Shown here: positions 26,759-35,914 of the stretch, piece by piece
How positions within the stretch are numbered: the first letter of the stretch is position 1
How the letters are laid out: each line of letters begins with the position of its first letter
Source of the DNA: a bacterium
GTDB lineage: Bacteria; JAMCPX01
Length of the DNA stretch: 64,000 bases
NCBI GenBank assembly: GCA_021792615.1
Contig: JAJYUJ010000007.1
Location: 16,195-80,194, forward strand
Direction: 5' to 3'
Program-made: the position numbers and the translations under genes
The notes under the pieces: generated by a model
What the model saw: only the letters and a program-made list of their open reading frames with translations
Told to the model about the DNA's origin: nothing
Database searches by the model: none

Positions 26759-27483
26759 TTTGCCTTGAGCATGTCGGATTGCTTCAGTATTTCTTCGAGT
26801 TTCAGCAGGACAGTAAATCCACCCTTGCTGGTACTGATTCCTGAAAGGAACCGGATATCCACACTGCCGACCATGTCTGCCGATTGTATTGATCCGGCCG
26901 CCACCCTTTTTACGTCCGGTATGCTGTCTACCACGAGTCCGGTCATCGCGCCCTCGAAAGAAATCATGACAAACCTCGTGCTGGCTGTAAAATCCAAAAA
27001 GGGCAGTCCTATGCGTTTCCTTAAATCGATAACAGGAATAATTTCCCCGCGCAGGACCGTAATGCCGAGAACGAAATCAGCAGTGTTCGGTACAGGCGTT
27101 ATCTCCTTTATTCTGATGATCTCCTTCACGGTACTCAGGTCTATGGCATACTCCGCCTCTCCAAGTCGGAAACAAAGCAATTCCCTGTCCTGAACATCCG
27201 GTGAATGCTTTTTCAATTCATCCTTCGCCAGTTCCGCGAACGGCTTCTCCTCTCCCCCGGAGAGTTTCTCCGCCGGGCTGTTGTCCTCTATTTTTATCTC
27301 CTGTTCACGGACAGCGATCTCCGGTTGCGGACTGTGCGCTTCAACTCCCGGAGCACCGGCCGCCGGCGGTTGGGCCTGCATCAGCTGCTCATGATCGGGA
27401 ACTTTGTGCTCTTTATCCCCCACCTGCCGCTTCATGGCTGCTTGCTGTTCTTTTGCTTTTTTTCTCAGTTTTGAAATATCCAT
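26755..27483 (-). CDS. cheW: CheW coupling protein with N-terminal extension (second of two)
   Basis: The 242 residues have a charged N-terminal tail of about 100 residues (LRKKAKEQQAAMKRQ, Pro/Ala-rich stretch) before a normal CheW domain (LLCFRLGEAEYAIDLSTVKEI, VPNTADFVLGITVLRGEIIP, GLVVDSIPDV). The tail is probably disordered and could tether another partner. Two different CheW proteins may build a mixed array or link separate receptor types. It lies 3 bp after the ATPase gene. Confidence 0.92.
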   Translation of the reverse strand: MDISKLRKKAKEQQAAMKRQVGDKEHKVPDHEQLMQAQPPAAGAPGVEAHSPQPEIAVREQEIKIEDNSPAEKLSGGEEKPFAELAKDELKKHSPDVQDRELLCFRLGEAEYAIDLSTVKEIIRIKEITPVPNTADFVLGITVLRGEIIPVIDLRKRIGLPFLDFTASTRFVMISFEGAMTGLVVDSIPDVKRVAAGSIQSADMVGSVDIRFLSGISTSKGGFTVLLKLEEILKQSDMLKAK

Positions 27484-27486
27484 ACC

Positions 27487-28296
27487 TTATGCCAGACTTA
27501 TCCTTATATCGTCTATGATAGCCTCTATAACACGGGCGTCTATGGCGTTAAGTTCTTCCCCATACCCATACAGCAAGGCATTGTTGCAAAGGGTGTTTAT
27601 CGTCCTCGGGATCCCGTTCGAATACTTGTGAATAAGTTCTACCGCAGATGCCGTAAAGAGGGGTTCTGACCTGCCCGCTATGCGGAGCCTGAACTCTATA
27701 TATTTAGCCGTGTCCTCGGGACCGAGGGACCCGAGATGATATGACATGCCTATCCGCTGCCTGAATGCGGTGTAGTGTTTTGCCTGCAGCCTTTCTCTGA
27801 ATTCTGTCTGGCCGATGAGGATGATCGTTATGAGGTTCATATTGTCGAGCTGGTAATTCGTCAGGAGACGGATCTCATCTATGGTATCTTTTGAAGGTAT
27901 CAACTGTGCCTCATCCACAAACACGACAGGGGTAATATGCTGCTCGTAGAGTTCCGCTATCCGCTCGCTCATTTGTTCTATGATGTCCTGTTTAAAGTAC
28001 TTGATATCCTTGATGCCGAGCCTTTTCGAGATTGTTTTTAAAAACTGGGCCGGTGAAAGCCTCGGGTTTATTATGTTGACGACCAGAGAGCTGTCGTCGA
28101 GTGAATCCATTGCTGTCCTGGATATCGTTGTCTTACCGGAACCTATATCGCCCGTCAACACGGCAAGTTCTTTTTCCTGAATCGCAAAGAGTATACGTTC
28201 GAGGGCTTCTTCATGCTGACGCGATTTGTAGAGATACCGGGGATCGGGCGTTTTGCTGAAAGGCTTCTCCTGTAATCCATAGAAACGTTCGTACAT
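27487..28296 (-). CDS. ExeA/GspA-like AAA ATPase
   Basis: P-loop ATPase of 269 residues. It begins MYERFYGLQEKPFSKTPDPRYLY, the ExeA-family opening, with Walker A GDIGSGKTT at about 48-56, Walker B PVVFVDEAQLI, sensor GQTEFRERL, and FRQRIGMSYHLGSLGPEDTAKYIEFRL. In ExeA/GspA and MSHA systems such ATPases help assemble secretins or pili. There is no ExeB/peptidoglycan-binding partner here. Embedding between cheA and cheW suggests the signalling array controls, or is placed by, an envelope machine. Confidence 0.88.
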   Translation of the reverse strand: MYERFYGLQEKPFSKTPDPRYLYKSRQHEEALERILFAIQEKELAVLTGDIGSGKTTISRTAMDSLDDSSLVVNIINPRLSPAQFLKTISKRLGIKDIKYFKQDIIEQMSERIAELYEQHITPVVFVDEAQLIPSKDTIDEIRLLTNYQLDNMNLITIILIGQTEFRERLQAKHYTAFRQRIGMSYHLGSLGPEDTAKYIEFRLRIAGRSEPLFTASAVELIHKYSNGIPRTINTLCNNALLYGYGEELNAIDARVIEAIIDDIRISLA

Positions 28297-28298
28297 AG

Positions 28299-30305
28299 TT
28301 ATACCTTCACCGCCTCTTCTATAAAGACCGACACATCCAGTACAAGCACAATCTCTCCCGAGCCTATGTCGGCGGCACCGGATATCCCCCTCGTACCTTT
28401 TAACAGTTTTCCGAGAGGTTTGATAACGACGTCCTGCTGCCCGACAAACCTGTCCGCCAGTATGCCTATCCAGCGCTCCCCGCTTCCGACAACTACGATA
28501 TAATAATTATCTGCTTTTTCCGGTTTCTCCGTATGAAAGTTAAAGAACCTCGGGAGCCGGATGACCGGGATAACGCTTTCCCTGAGCTTTATAACTTCTT
28601 TGTTTTCAATAATCCTTATTTCGTCCGCACCGATGGAGAGGCTTTCGTTGATGGAATTCAGCGGCACCGCATAACGCTTCCCCTCGGACTCGATAAGGAG
28701 TGCCTGTATGATTGCAAGGGTAACCGGAAGGGTCAGGGTAAACCTTGTCCATTTGCCCTCCTGCGTATCGACATCTATCATTCCACTGATGACCCGTAAG
28801 TTCGTTTTTACGACATCGAGTCCGACGCCCCTTCCCGATACCTCGCTCACATCCGATTTTGTGGAAAAACCGGGAAGGAACAGCAGGTTAAAAAGCTCTT
28901 CACGCGTAGGCTTCGCCGTATTACTCAGTAATCCTTTTTCCACAGCCTTGCGTTGTACCGAGGAGAGCGAGACACCCCTGCCGTCATCCTCCACCTCTAT
29001 AAGGACATGGTTGCCTTTTTGGTAGGCACGAATGGTTATCTTACCCTTGGAAGGCTTGCCCGCTATGATCCTTTCGTCAGCGGGCTCGATGCCGTGATCA
29101 ATCGAATTGCGGATTATGTGCATCATGGGATCGGTCAGTTCCTCGATAATAAGCTTGTCCAGCTCCGTATCTGCCCCGTAAAATTCCAATTCTATTTCCT
29201 TCCCGAGGTCCTTTGCTATTCTTGTTGCCGTTCTCGTGAGTTTGTCGAAAAGCTGACTCAACGGTATCATTCTTATTTCAATGACCCCTGTCTGGAGATC
29301 CCGCATTTTTCTTTCCATGTCCTTTATGGTCTTGTTGAGTTCAACCGCTATGCCTTTAAACCCTATCTCTTGCCGTATACTCTCCGCTATCTTCATAAGG
29401 TTGGTCTTCGAGAGTACGAGTTCACCGACGATATTCATGATATAATCGAGTTTGGATATATCTACCCGCACAGTCTGCGCTATGCCCTTTATCGAGGTGG
29501 TCTCATCCAGAACCCCCCTGGCACCATTGTTCACATCAGCACTTTTCTTTTCCTCCGCAGCAACAACGGTTTGTTTTCTTATGTTTTGTATTTTTATATT
29601 TTTAAAATCGATTCCTGCGGTCAATTGTTCTTCCCGCACCTTTGTTCCGAGAAGTATATCGAATTTTATCTCTCCTTCTTTCGCCTCGGTCGTACTGGGG
29701 AGGGTTGTAATGATTTCGCCGAAATTCTTCATCTGGGCGGTAAGGTCGGCAAGTTCTTTGTCGAAACTTAGCAGGCTGAACGAAACGTCTATTTTAAAAA
29801 GGTTGTTCTGGTCCTTGATATTCTCCCGCAATCTTGATTCTTCATATTCGGTGAGTACCGAGAGTATGTCTTTGTTTAGGGTAAGCCCGTCGAAAAGGGT
29901 ATCCTTCTGTTCAGCCTGTTTGCCAATTTCGGCATCTTTCAACTGTTTGAGCAGAGGCTCCACATCCATTCCTTTGCCAAACGTGTCGGAAGATATCATG
30001 GTTCTCAGCATATCGCCCGCTGCATACAGCGTCTTTATCAGTTGATCCGTGATCGCTACCTTGCTCAGCCTGACCTTGTCCAGGAGATCTTCCATCTTGT
30101 GGCTCGTCTCCGTGATCTCCTTATATCCGAACATACTCGAGATTCCTTTTAAGGAATGAGCCGAGCGGAACAGCTCGTTGATGGTATCGGGATTCGGCTT
30201 ACCTGTTTTTCTGACAGAGTCTATTTCATTAATGTCTTTGAATATCTTGTCGATTAATTCTTCCGATTCTGCAACAAACTCTTTTGCTGCCTTGTTTTGT
30301 TCCAT
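28299..30305 (-). CDS. cheA: Chemotaxis histidine kinase CheA
   Basis: Central kinase that phosphorylates CheY and CheB. The 668 residues carry an Hpt domain with phosphoacceptor H50 (FRSAHSLKG), a P2-like adaptor region at about 150-245, dimerisation helices (VDISKLDYIMNIVGELVLSK), an ATPase domain (HIIRNSIDHGIEPADER, EVEDDGRGVS, GRGVGLDVV) and a C-terminal CheW-like domain (GILADRFVGQQDVVIKPLG). The intact motifs predict an active kinase. The gene is 3 bp from the ExeA-like ATPase and 3 bp after cheY. Confidence 0.97.
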   Translation of the reverse strand: MEQNKAAKEFVAESEELIDKIFKDINEIDSVRKTGKPNPDTINELFRSAHSLKGISSMFGYKEITETSHKMEDLLDKVRLSKVAITDQLIKTLYAAGDMLRTMISSDTFGKGMDVEPLLKQLKDAEIGKQAEQKDTLFDGLTLNKDILSVLTEYEESRLRENIKDQNNLFKIDVSFSLLSFDKELADLTAQMKNFGEIITTLPSTTEAKEGEIKFDILLGTKVREEQLTAGIDFKNIKIQNIRKQTVVAAEEKKSADVNNGARGVLDETTSIKGIAQTVRVDISKLDYIMNIVGELVLSKTNLMKIAESIRQEIGFKGIAVELNKTIKDMERKMRDLQTGVIEIRMIPLSQLFDKLTRTATRIAKDLGKEIELEFYGADTELDKLIIEELTDPMMHIIRNSIDHGIEPADERIIAGKPSKGKITIRAYQKGNHVLIEVEDDGRGVSLSSVQRKAVEKGLLSNTAKPTREELFNLLFLPGFSTKSDVSEVSGRGVGLDVVKTNLRVISGMIDVDTQEGKWTRFTLTLPVTLAIIQALLIESEGKRYAVPLNSINESLSIGADEIRIIENKEVIKLRESVIPVIRLPRFFNFHTEKPEKADNYYIVVVGSGERWIGILADRFVGQQDVVIKPLGKLLKGTRGISGAADIGSGEIVLVLDVSVFIEEAVKV

Positions 30306-30308
30306 AGC

Positions 30309-30677
30309 TTACCCGATATACCTTTTCAGGATCCCCTGCAGTTCTTCAGGCTTAAAGGGTTTGACCAGGTATTCGTTGGCTCCGAGCGCCATGCCTTTCT
30401 GCCTGTCCATTTCCGTGCCTTCGGTGGAAATGATAATGAGCGGTATGTCTTTGTATTGCTGATTTTTTCTTACAAAACTGATGAGTTCAAGGCCGTTTAT
30501 ATCCGGCATATTGATGTCGGTCACGATCATGTTGAAATCTACCTGCGGCAGGAGTTTGAGCGCTTCAAAGCCCGTGGCGCTCTCGTACACTTCATAACTA
30601 CCATAACTCTCTATGGCGGAAGATATGAACGCTCTCATCGTAGGAGAGTCTTCTACGATAAGTATGTTTTTACTCAT
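30309..30677 (-). CDS. cheY: Chemotaxis response regulator CheY
   Basis: A 122-residue single receiver: E9-D10, phosphoacceptor D54 in MIVTDINMPDINGLEL, IIISTEG (switch Thr) and LVKPFKPEEL (Lys). As no flagellar motor genes are nearby, its target could be a pilus motor, a diguanylate cyclase or the HEAT proteins of the operon. Its start overlaps the stop of the PATAN-REC gene as ATGA. Confidence 0.94.
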   Translation of the reverse strand: MSKNILIVEDSPTMRAFISSAIESYGSYEVYESATGFEALKLLPQVDFNMIVTDINMPDINGLELISFVRKNQQYKDIPLIIISTEGTEMDRQKGMALGANEYLVKPFKPEELQGILKRYIG

Positions 30678-32356
30678 TGTTCATCCTTTCGCTCCCTTAT
30701 TATCCTTTCGAGATACGCCTTCTCCATAACGATGCTTGCCTGACTCATGAAAATCTCAAACGTCGTCATGTCCGGTATCTTCTTCTTGAGAGGTACATTA
30801 TCACCATAAAATACGGCCGCAACTCTATTCGCCGTTAAAAGGGGCACGACATAGGATTCCACAGGCCATTCCCCGCCTATCTGCCCCAAAAAATTTTTGT
30901 TGCCCTCCGTTTGTTCGGGTGCTTCTTTCAGGGACACTTTGTATTTTAAGACCTTCCCTATCAGAGAATGTTCGTCCACTTCTATTTCCATTTTTTTAAC
31001 CACAACATTGGGATTATCAAAAAAGGCCTCGAGGCCGAATTGACCGAGTCCCTTGATCTTATTTCTTGTTACCAGGAACAGAATTCCCCTGTTCAATAAC
31101 TCGCTGGCGAATCTCATGATCAAAAGGGTAACCTCTCCGGTAAAATTCGGGCTCATAAGTTCATCTATCATGGATTTCAAGGTAAGCAAACCGGGGCTCG
31201 TATCCGCGCGCTGTTCAGTCGTCTCGGGCAGGAGTTCTGTTTCGTCCTGAAATTCTTTTGTAAGCTCCTCCGTTATGTCCTGAACAAACCGGGACCCTGT
31301 ATCTTCCTCGTCCGGAACGACATCCGCTCTTGGTTTGACATCCTTCATACCCGGCTTGAACGTAAAGCCCGCTTCCTGATATTGCCGGAAAAGGGTTGTT
31401 ACCTTCTCCAGTATCTCCATGAATATATCGATGTCCGGAGAAGTCCTCGAGAATTTTTTCGGTTTTTTCAAATAGGCATAGACCCCGCTCAGTTTTGCCT
31501 CTTTTAAGACCTCTTCATTGTTGACACTGCTTAAAAGGATAACGGGCACCTTCATCTTCTTGTCAAGGATCCATTCCAGCAATTCCATCCCGCCCAGCAT
31601 TCCCTCGCCCTTTGCTTTCGGTATGGTAAGGTCCGCTATTACCATGGGGAATCTCGGGGAATCTTTGATCGTTTCGAGATATTCATACAGTGCGTTCAAA
31701 TCGGCCATGGCCGACGTCCTGAATCCTCTCGATTCAAGACTGTCCTTGAGGAATGTCTGGGAATCCGCATTTTGATCGATAATAATGAATTCTTCCATCT
31801 CCCGGATCTGATCTGCAAATTCGTCCTTTTGTTCTGGCTCGAACCCCCGATCTCGTCGTTTCTCATCTGACTTCCGTGCTCCTTCTATGGCAACATACTG
31901 CGGATTCAGCGGCACCGCGAGATAGCTTTCCCTCTGGGGTTTGTAAACATCCTTCAGATTTTCGGTAATTTCAAAATCGAAATTGCCCTCGGTCCATGAA
32001 AAAAAACCGAAAATGATTCCGTTCATGTAGGTTTGTACGACCTCTTCCGCAACATCTTCGTTTACAATTTTTGATTGAATAAGAAATGATTTTGCATCGG
32101 AGGTTCCGCTCTTATCAATCTGGTTGCCCAGTTCTTCCATGAACTTGTCCTCTATAATGCCCTTCTCGTGCAGTAATCGAAGGATATCATTGGAATCGGT
32201 ACTGTTTGAAGCGGAGATGATCTGGCCGTCGATGAAAACGATCTTTCCCTCTTCTCCTTTCCTTGTCAGATAGAGAATACCGGAGCGTCTGCTCAAACTG
32301 AGGATTTGGAGTATATCTCCCAGCGCCAGATCTTCAAGGCTACCAATTAAACTCAT
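30674..32356 (-). CDS. PATAN (DUF4388) - receiver - GAF-like hybrid protein
   Basis: The 560 residues begin with a PATAN/DUF4388 domain (MSLIGSLEDLALGDILQILSL, RSGILYLTRKGEEGKIVF), followed by a receiver at about 200-320 (FIIIDQNADSQTFL, VIADLTIPKAKGEGM, ILLSSVNNEE, YLKKPKKF) and a C-terminal region resembling a GAF domain (ILFLVTRNKIKGLGQFG, ESYVVPLLTANRVAAVFYG). PATAN proteins are known adaptors between receivers and type IV pilus or c-di-GMP outputs. The start is the ATG of MSLIGS. An upstream in-frame ATG at 32476 lies before the predicted promoter and is not used. First gene of the operon. Confidence 0.85.
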   Translation of the reverse strand: MSLIGSLEDLALGDILQILSLSRRSGILYLTRKGEEGKIVFIDGQIISASNSTDSNDILRLLHEKGIIEDKFMEELGNQIDKSGTSDAKSFLIQSKIVNEDVAEEVVQTYMNGIIFGFFSWTEGNFDFEITENLKDVYKPQRESYLAVPLNPQYVAIEGARKSDEKRRDRGFEPEQKDEFADQIREMEEFIIIDQNADSQTFLKDSLESRGFRTSAMADLNALYEYLETIKDSPRFPMVIADLTIPKAKGEGMLGGMELLEWILDKKMKVPVILLSSVNNEEVLKEAKLSGVYAYLKKPKKFSRTSPDIDIFMEILEKVTTLFRQYQEAGFTFKPGMKDVKPRADVVPDEEDTGSRFVQDITEELTKEFQDETELLPETTEQRADTSPGLLTLKSMIDELMSPNFTGEVTLLIMRFASELLNRGILFLVTRNKIKGLGQFGLEAFFDNPNVVVKKMEIEVDEHSLIGKVLKYKVSLKEAPEQTEGNKNFLGQIGGEWPVESYVVPLLTANRVAAVFYGDNVPLKKKIPDMTTFEIFMSQASIVMEKAYLERIIRERKDEQ

Positions 32357-32398
32357 GTATTTTGTTTTTCTCCTCTTCTGTTCTCTCGTACTTTTCCT

Positions 32399-32426
32399 AT
32401 CATACCCTATGTCCTGTGTAAAGCAA
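32399..32426 (-). promoter_or_regulatory. Predicted promoter of the chemosensory operon
   Basis: On the minus strand TTGCTT, a 16-bp spacer and TATGAT precede the PATAN-REC gene by about 40 bp, with AGGAG before its ATG. This would let the signalling operon be transcribed independently of the upstream ATPase and ribosomal genes. Confidence 0.4.
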
Positions 32427-32505
32427 CACACAGACTCACGGGCATGCAGATCTCCCTGAGTAAAACGGATTTCCACGAACAGATGCCACGATTGGCTGTC
32501 GTGGA

Positions 32506-34464
32506 TTATAACGATATAAAGGTATCAGCGAATGGTTTTAGATTGCCGTCTTTTGTTAAGAAAAGTACCTGGGTTTCCTTTGAGAGGTTTTTTACCATAC
32601 GGTAAACTGCGGCTCTGTTGGCATCATCGAGCAGCATAATGGGGTCATCCATGACAAGAGGCCATGGCCACTTCTCGGCGGCAAGTTCCGAGACGGCTAC
32701 AATCACGGAGAGCATGCCCCTTTCCCGGACCGAACCCGATACATTGTTCAATTCAACTTCTCTGCCCGTATCCGTGATGCAAACGATCCTGTTGTCTGCG
32801 ATCGAAATTTCCTGAAATTTTCCGAAGGTCAGCGTTTTAAAATGGGAACTCGCAGTTGTTCCTATGAGAGACAGAATTTTGTCTTTTCCTTCCCCGATAA
32901 TGTCTGCCATGCTGTTTATATTCTTCATAAAAGCCGGCACCGGCACCTGCCGGGGCTGACGGACTTCTTCATAGTGTTTTTGCTGCACCGGGGGTTCTTT
33001 TTTTTGTTGCACCGCTTCGTTCCCCGTCTTGCTGAGTTTGTTTTTCAGGCTTTCTATCTGCTGGGATATCGAGTAAGGGTCCATGCCGGACATTGCCATC
33101 GTCCTTACTTCTTCCTGCACCGCTTCCAGATCCGATTTTAGCTTGTCCTCCCGTTGTTTGAGAATATCCGGTCCGTTCTCGGTTACTGCGGTGTTATACC
33201 TCGACTTGGCCTTTGCAAATTCCTCGAGAACCTCCCTGTACCTCTTGATGCCTTCTTTCAATGAGGCGGGCGATTCGAGTTTCATGGAGCTTATGATGCT
33301 CTTAATAACAGAGCCTTCAATTTCATACTTATTCCTCTGTTCTTTTATCTGTTTCTCAAGTGCGGCAACAGCCACTTTCCTTTTTTTGATTTCTCCTCTT
33401 TTCCCCGCATCTTTCCAGAGGGCATATCCCATCGTACCCAGGCCGGCAAACACACCCGCCGAGAAGTACATACCCCAGGAACCTGCAAAGATTGATAAGA
33501 GGATGGGTATCACGATAAACGATAAAACCAGTCCGGCGCCTGCAATAAAAATTTTATCCTTGTAAAAGGGAGGCATATCTGCACTCACCGATTCAAACTG
33601 CGTCCTCTGCCGCTCTATCTCATCTATTTCTTTTTTTATCCTTCCTTCAAATTTTAAGTATTCATCTATCTTGGTCTCGATATCGTCGGGTAAATCCGAG
33701 AACTTGTTCAAGGTGTTTACCTGTTTTTCTATGTCCTGTAACGTCGTTTGGAGATCGTTTATGACCCTGATTTTATCCTGAACGTCCGTAATCTCCGATT
33801 CCAGTTGTTCTGCCTTATCCTGCTTCTCTGTCGCAGCAGACGCGCGTTTAAGCTCATCCTCGAGCTTTCCAATTTCCGAAAGGATCTCTTCCCCGGTCAT
33901 GGCATTTTGATGCAGGTCTTCGACCGCTGCATACGACGAGGGCTCGAAGTCATTGACACCGCCGAAACCGGTGTTTACATCTCCGGTTAGGGTAAATTGC
34001 TCCGGCTCCCGGGTAATCGAAGACTCCTCACTGGGAGATGAATCCATACTGCTGTAAGGATTGATCAGGAAAAGGTCTTTGTACACATCCAGGGGTTTGA
34101 ACAAAAGATCCCGTTTGAAAAATTCCCTTATCTCTTTTTTATCCTTTGAAACAAAGTCGAATTTTTTGGTCTCCTGATTGTATTTCGACAATAGTACCGC
34201 ATCGGTGCTTACATCCATAAGAAGCCTGAAATTATCAGGACCGTCTCTCAGGGTAATGCCGAGTCTTGTCTCCTTTGCACCGTCGCTTACCAGTCTTTCC
34301 TGTTGCTCCCCGGTCAGGGAAAGTAAAAAGAAAATGGCATCTGCTATTGTCGTTTTCCCTTTCTCATTGCCGCCAAAAAATACATTCAACCCGTTGCTCA
34401 GCTGGAACCGTATCGGTTCCCTGAATCTTCCGACCCCCTGAAGGATAAATTCCTTTATTACCAT
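32506..34464 (-). CDS. SMC/YhaN-like P-loop ATPase with two transmembrane helices
   Basis: The 652 residues open as a RecF/SMC-class ATPase (FILQGVGRFREPIRF, Walker A G31-x4-GKT). A coiled coil follows (about 190-300), then two hydrophobic helices at about 302-345 (LVLSFIVIPILLSIFAG, MYFSAGVFAGLGTMGYALW), a second coiled coil, and a C-terminal half with a signature-like SGSVRERGMLS and Walker B LVMDDPIMLLDD. This resembles YhaN-type ATPases, which carry a membrane segment in the coiled coil. It lies 13 bp after rplS and 149 bp before the chemosensory operon. No nuclease partner is adjacent; function unknown. Confidence 0.82.
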   Translation of the reverse strand: MVIKEFILQGVGRFREPIRFQLSNGLNVFFGGNEKGKTTIADAIFFLLSLTGEQQERLVSDGAKETRLGITLRDGPDNFRLLMDVSTDAVLLSKYNQETKKFDFVSKDKKEIREFFKRDLLFKPLDVYKDLFLINPYSSMDSSPSEESSITREPEQFTLTGDVNTGFGGVNDFEPSSYAAVEDLHQNAMTGEEILSEIGKLEDELKRASAATEKQDKAEQLESEITDVQDKIRVINDLQTTLQDIEKQVNTLNKFSDLPDDIETKIDEYLKFEGRIKKEIDEIERQRTQFESVSADMPPFYKDKIFIAGAGLVLSFIVIPILLSIFAGSWGMYFSAGVFAGLGTMGYALWKDAGKRGEIKKRKVAVAALEKQIKEQRNKYEIEGSVIKSIISSMKLESPASLKEGIKRYREVLEEFAKAKSRYNTAVTENGPDILKQREDKLKSDLEAVQEEVRTMAMSGMDPYSISQQIESLKNKLSKTGNEAVQQKKEPPVQQKHYEEVRQPRQVPVPAFMKNINSMADIIGEGKDKILSLIGTTASSHFKTLTFGKFQEISIADNRIVCITDTGREVELNNVSGSVRERGMLSVIVAVSELAAEKWPWPLVMDDPIMLLDDANRAAVYRMVKNLSKETQVLFLTKDGNLKPFADTFISL

Positions 34465-34477
34465 TGAGTCTTATGCG

Positions 34478-34885
34478 TTATTTCGTATCGCCCGCAACCG
34501 GCTGCCCGGCATCTGCTTCCTGTACAAGGAGTTCCGTGTCTTTCATCCGCTTCAGCCTGCTCGATTTTGAACTCAGCCCTCTTAAATAATATAACTTCGC
34601 TCTTTTGACCTTCATTCTCTGAACAACATCGACCTTCTCTATGAACGGGGAGTAAAGCGGAAAAATCCTCTCGACACCGACGCCGTAAGATACTTTCCTT
34701 ATGGTGAAGTTCGTGTTAATCCCCCCGCCGCTTATACCGATCACCACGCCTTCGAATTGCTGGACCCTTGTCTTATCGCCTTCTTTGTATTTGGTAAACA
34801 CCTTTACCGTGTCGCCTGCCCTGAAATCTATCCGTTTCTTTTCACTGCCCGTTATCTCTTTTTCCATGAATGTAAGATTGTCCAT
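34478..34885 (-). CDS. rplS: 50S ribosomal protein L19
   Basis: Ribosomal protein at the 30S-50S interface. The 135 residues include [61 protein letters not shown] and [10 protein letters not shown], all family-typical, plus a short C-terminal extension. AGGAGG is well placed before the ATG. It is the last gene of the ffh-rpsP-khpA-trmD-rplS order. Confidence 0.98.
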   Translation of the reverse strand: MDNLTFMEKEITGSEKKRIDFRAGDTVKVFTKYKEGDKTRVQQFEGVVIGISGGGINTNFTIRKVSYGVGVERIFPLYSPFIEKVDVVQRMKVKRAKLYYLRGLSSKSSRLKRMKDTELLVQEADAGQPVAGDTK

Positions 34886-34893
34886 TTTTCCTC

Positions 34894-35628
34894 CTAATTT
34901 GTTTTCTCTATGGTTTCAATAATACGTAAAATATCCCGATCCTGTTTAGCCTTTTCCAGAAGGTCCGGCCTTTTGTCTGCGGTCTGCCTGACCGATTGTT
35001 CCATACGCCATTTTTCCACTTCCTTGTGATTGCCGGATAATAATACCGGGGGTACTTCGTGACCCTCAAACGTCCTCGGCTTTGTATACTGCGGGTATTC
35101 CAGCAGTCCTTTCTCATAGGATTCACGGACGATGGATTCCTCATTGCCGATAAAACCCGGTACCAGTCTCGAAACACTTTCTATAAAAACGAGCGCTGCT
35201 GCCTCGCCTCCGGAAAGCACATAGTCGCCTATCGATAATTCTTCGTCCGCATAAAAGGCAGGCACCCTGTCATCGATGCCCTCATACCTTCCGCACACCA
35301 GGACAAATTTCCTCGATCGGGAAAACCGCTTTGCCTCATGTTGATCGAATCTTTTTCCCCTGGGGGAAAACACAATGACCTTATATTCTTTATCATCCGC
35401 CCTGGCGTTTCGTATGGCAGACACGATGGGTTCCGGCTTCATGACCATACCGGCACCTCCGCCATACGGCGTATCATCAACTGTTCTGTGTTTATCATGT
35501 GCAAAGTCCCTTATATCCGTTATATCTATTTTCAGATTACCTTTGCCTATCGCCTGTTTCAGCAAGCCATCCATAAATGGTGATGCAAAGTATTTTGGAA
35601 AAATGCTCAGGATCTTAAAATGAAGCAT
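34894..35628 (-). CDS. trmD: tRNA (guanine37-N1)-methyltransferase TrmD
   Basis: SPOUT-class methyltransferase making m1G37 in tRNA. The 244 residues start [17 protein letters not shown] and contain [32 protein letters not shown] and [24 protein letters not shown], the knot that binds SAM. Normal length. The chosen ATG gives the family start; a GTG four codons upstream is possible. In most bacteria rimM precedes trmD, but here khpA lies 43 bp upstream instead. Confidence 0.97.
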   Translation of the reverse strand: MLHFKILSIFPKYFASPFMDGLLKQAIGKGNLKIDITDIRDFAHDKHRTVDDTPYGGGAGMVMKPEPIVSAIRNARADDKEYKVIVFSPRGKRFDQHEAKRFSRSRKFVLVCGRYEGIDDRVPAFYADEELSIGDYVLSGGEAAALVFIESVSRLVPGFIGNEESIVRESYEKGLLEYPQYTKPRTFEGHEVPPVLLSGNHKEVEKWRMEQSVRQTADKRPDLLEKAKQDRDILRIIETIEKTN

Positions 35629-35671
35629 ACAACATCGCACAACGTAATACGGTAACGGTTCGGTAAACCGT

Positions 35672-35902
35672 TCAATCCAATATTTCCAGCACGAATCTCT
35701 TCTTCAGCTTATTACCGGCAGCACTCAGGATAGTCCGTATGGCTTTCGCCGTTTTTCCTTCCTTACCGATTACCTTACCCATGTCTTCCTTATCAACCCT
35801 GAGTTCAATGACCGATGTGTGTTCACTTTCTACGATCTTAACCTCAACCTTCTCCGGTTTATCAACGAGCTGCTTTGCAATGCTTTCTACCAGGTCCTTC
35901 AT
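35672..35902 (-). CDS. khpA: KH-domain RNA-binding protein KhpA
   Basis: Small KH protein of 76 residues with the family start [21 protein letters not shown] and the KH loop [18 protein letters not shown]. KhpA binds RNA, often with KhpB/Jag, and is usually encoded between rpsP and rimM/trmD, as here. GGAGG precedes the start. Confidence 0.94.
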   Translation of the reverse strand: MKDLVESIAKQLVDKPEKVEVKIVESEHTSVIELRVDKEDMGKVIGKEGKTAKAIRTILSAAGNKLKKRFVLEILD

Positions 35903-35914
35903 GGTTAACCTCCA

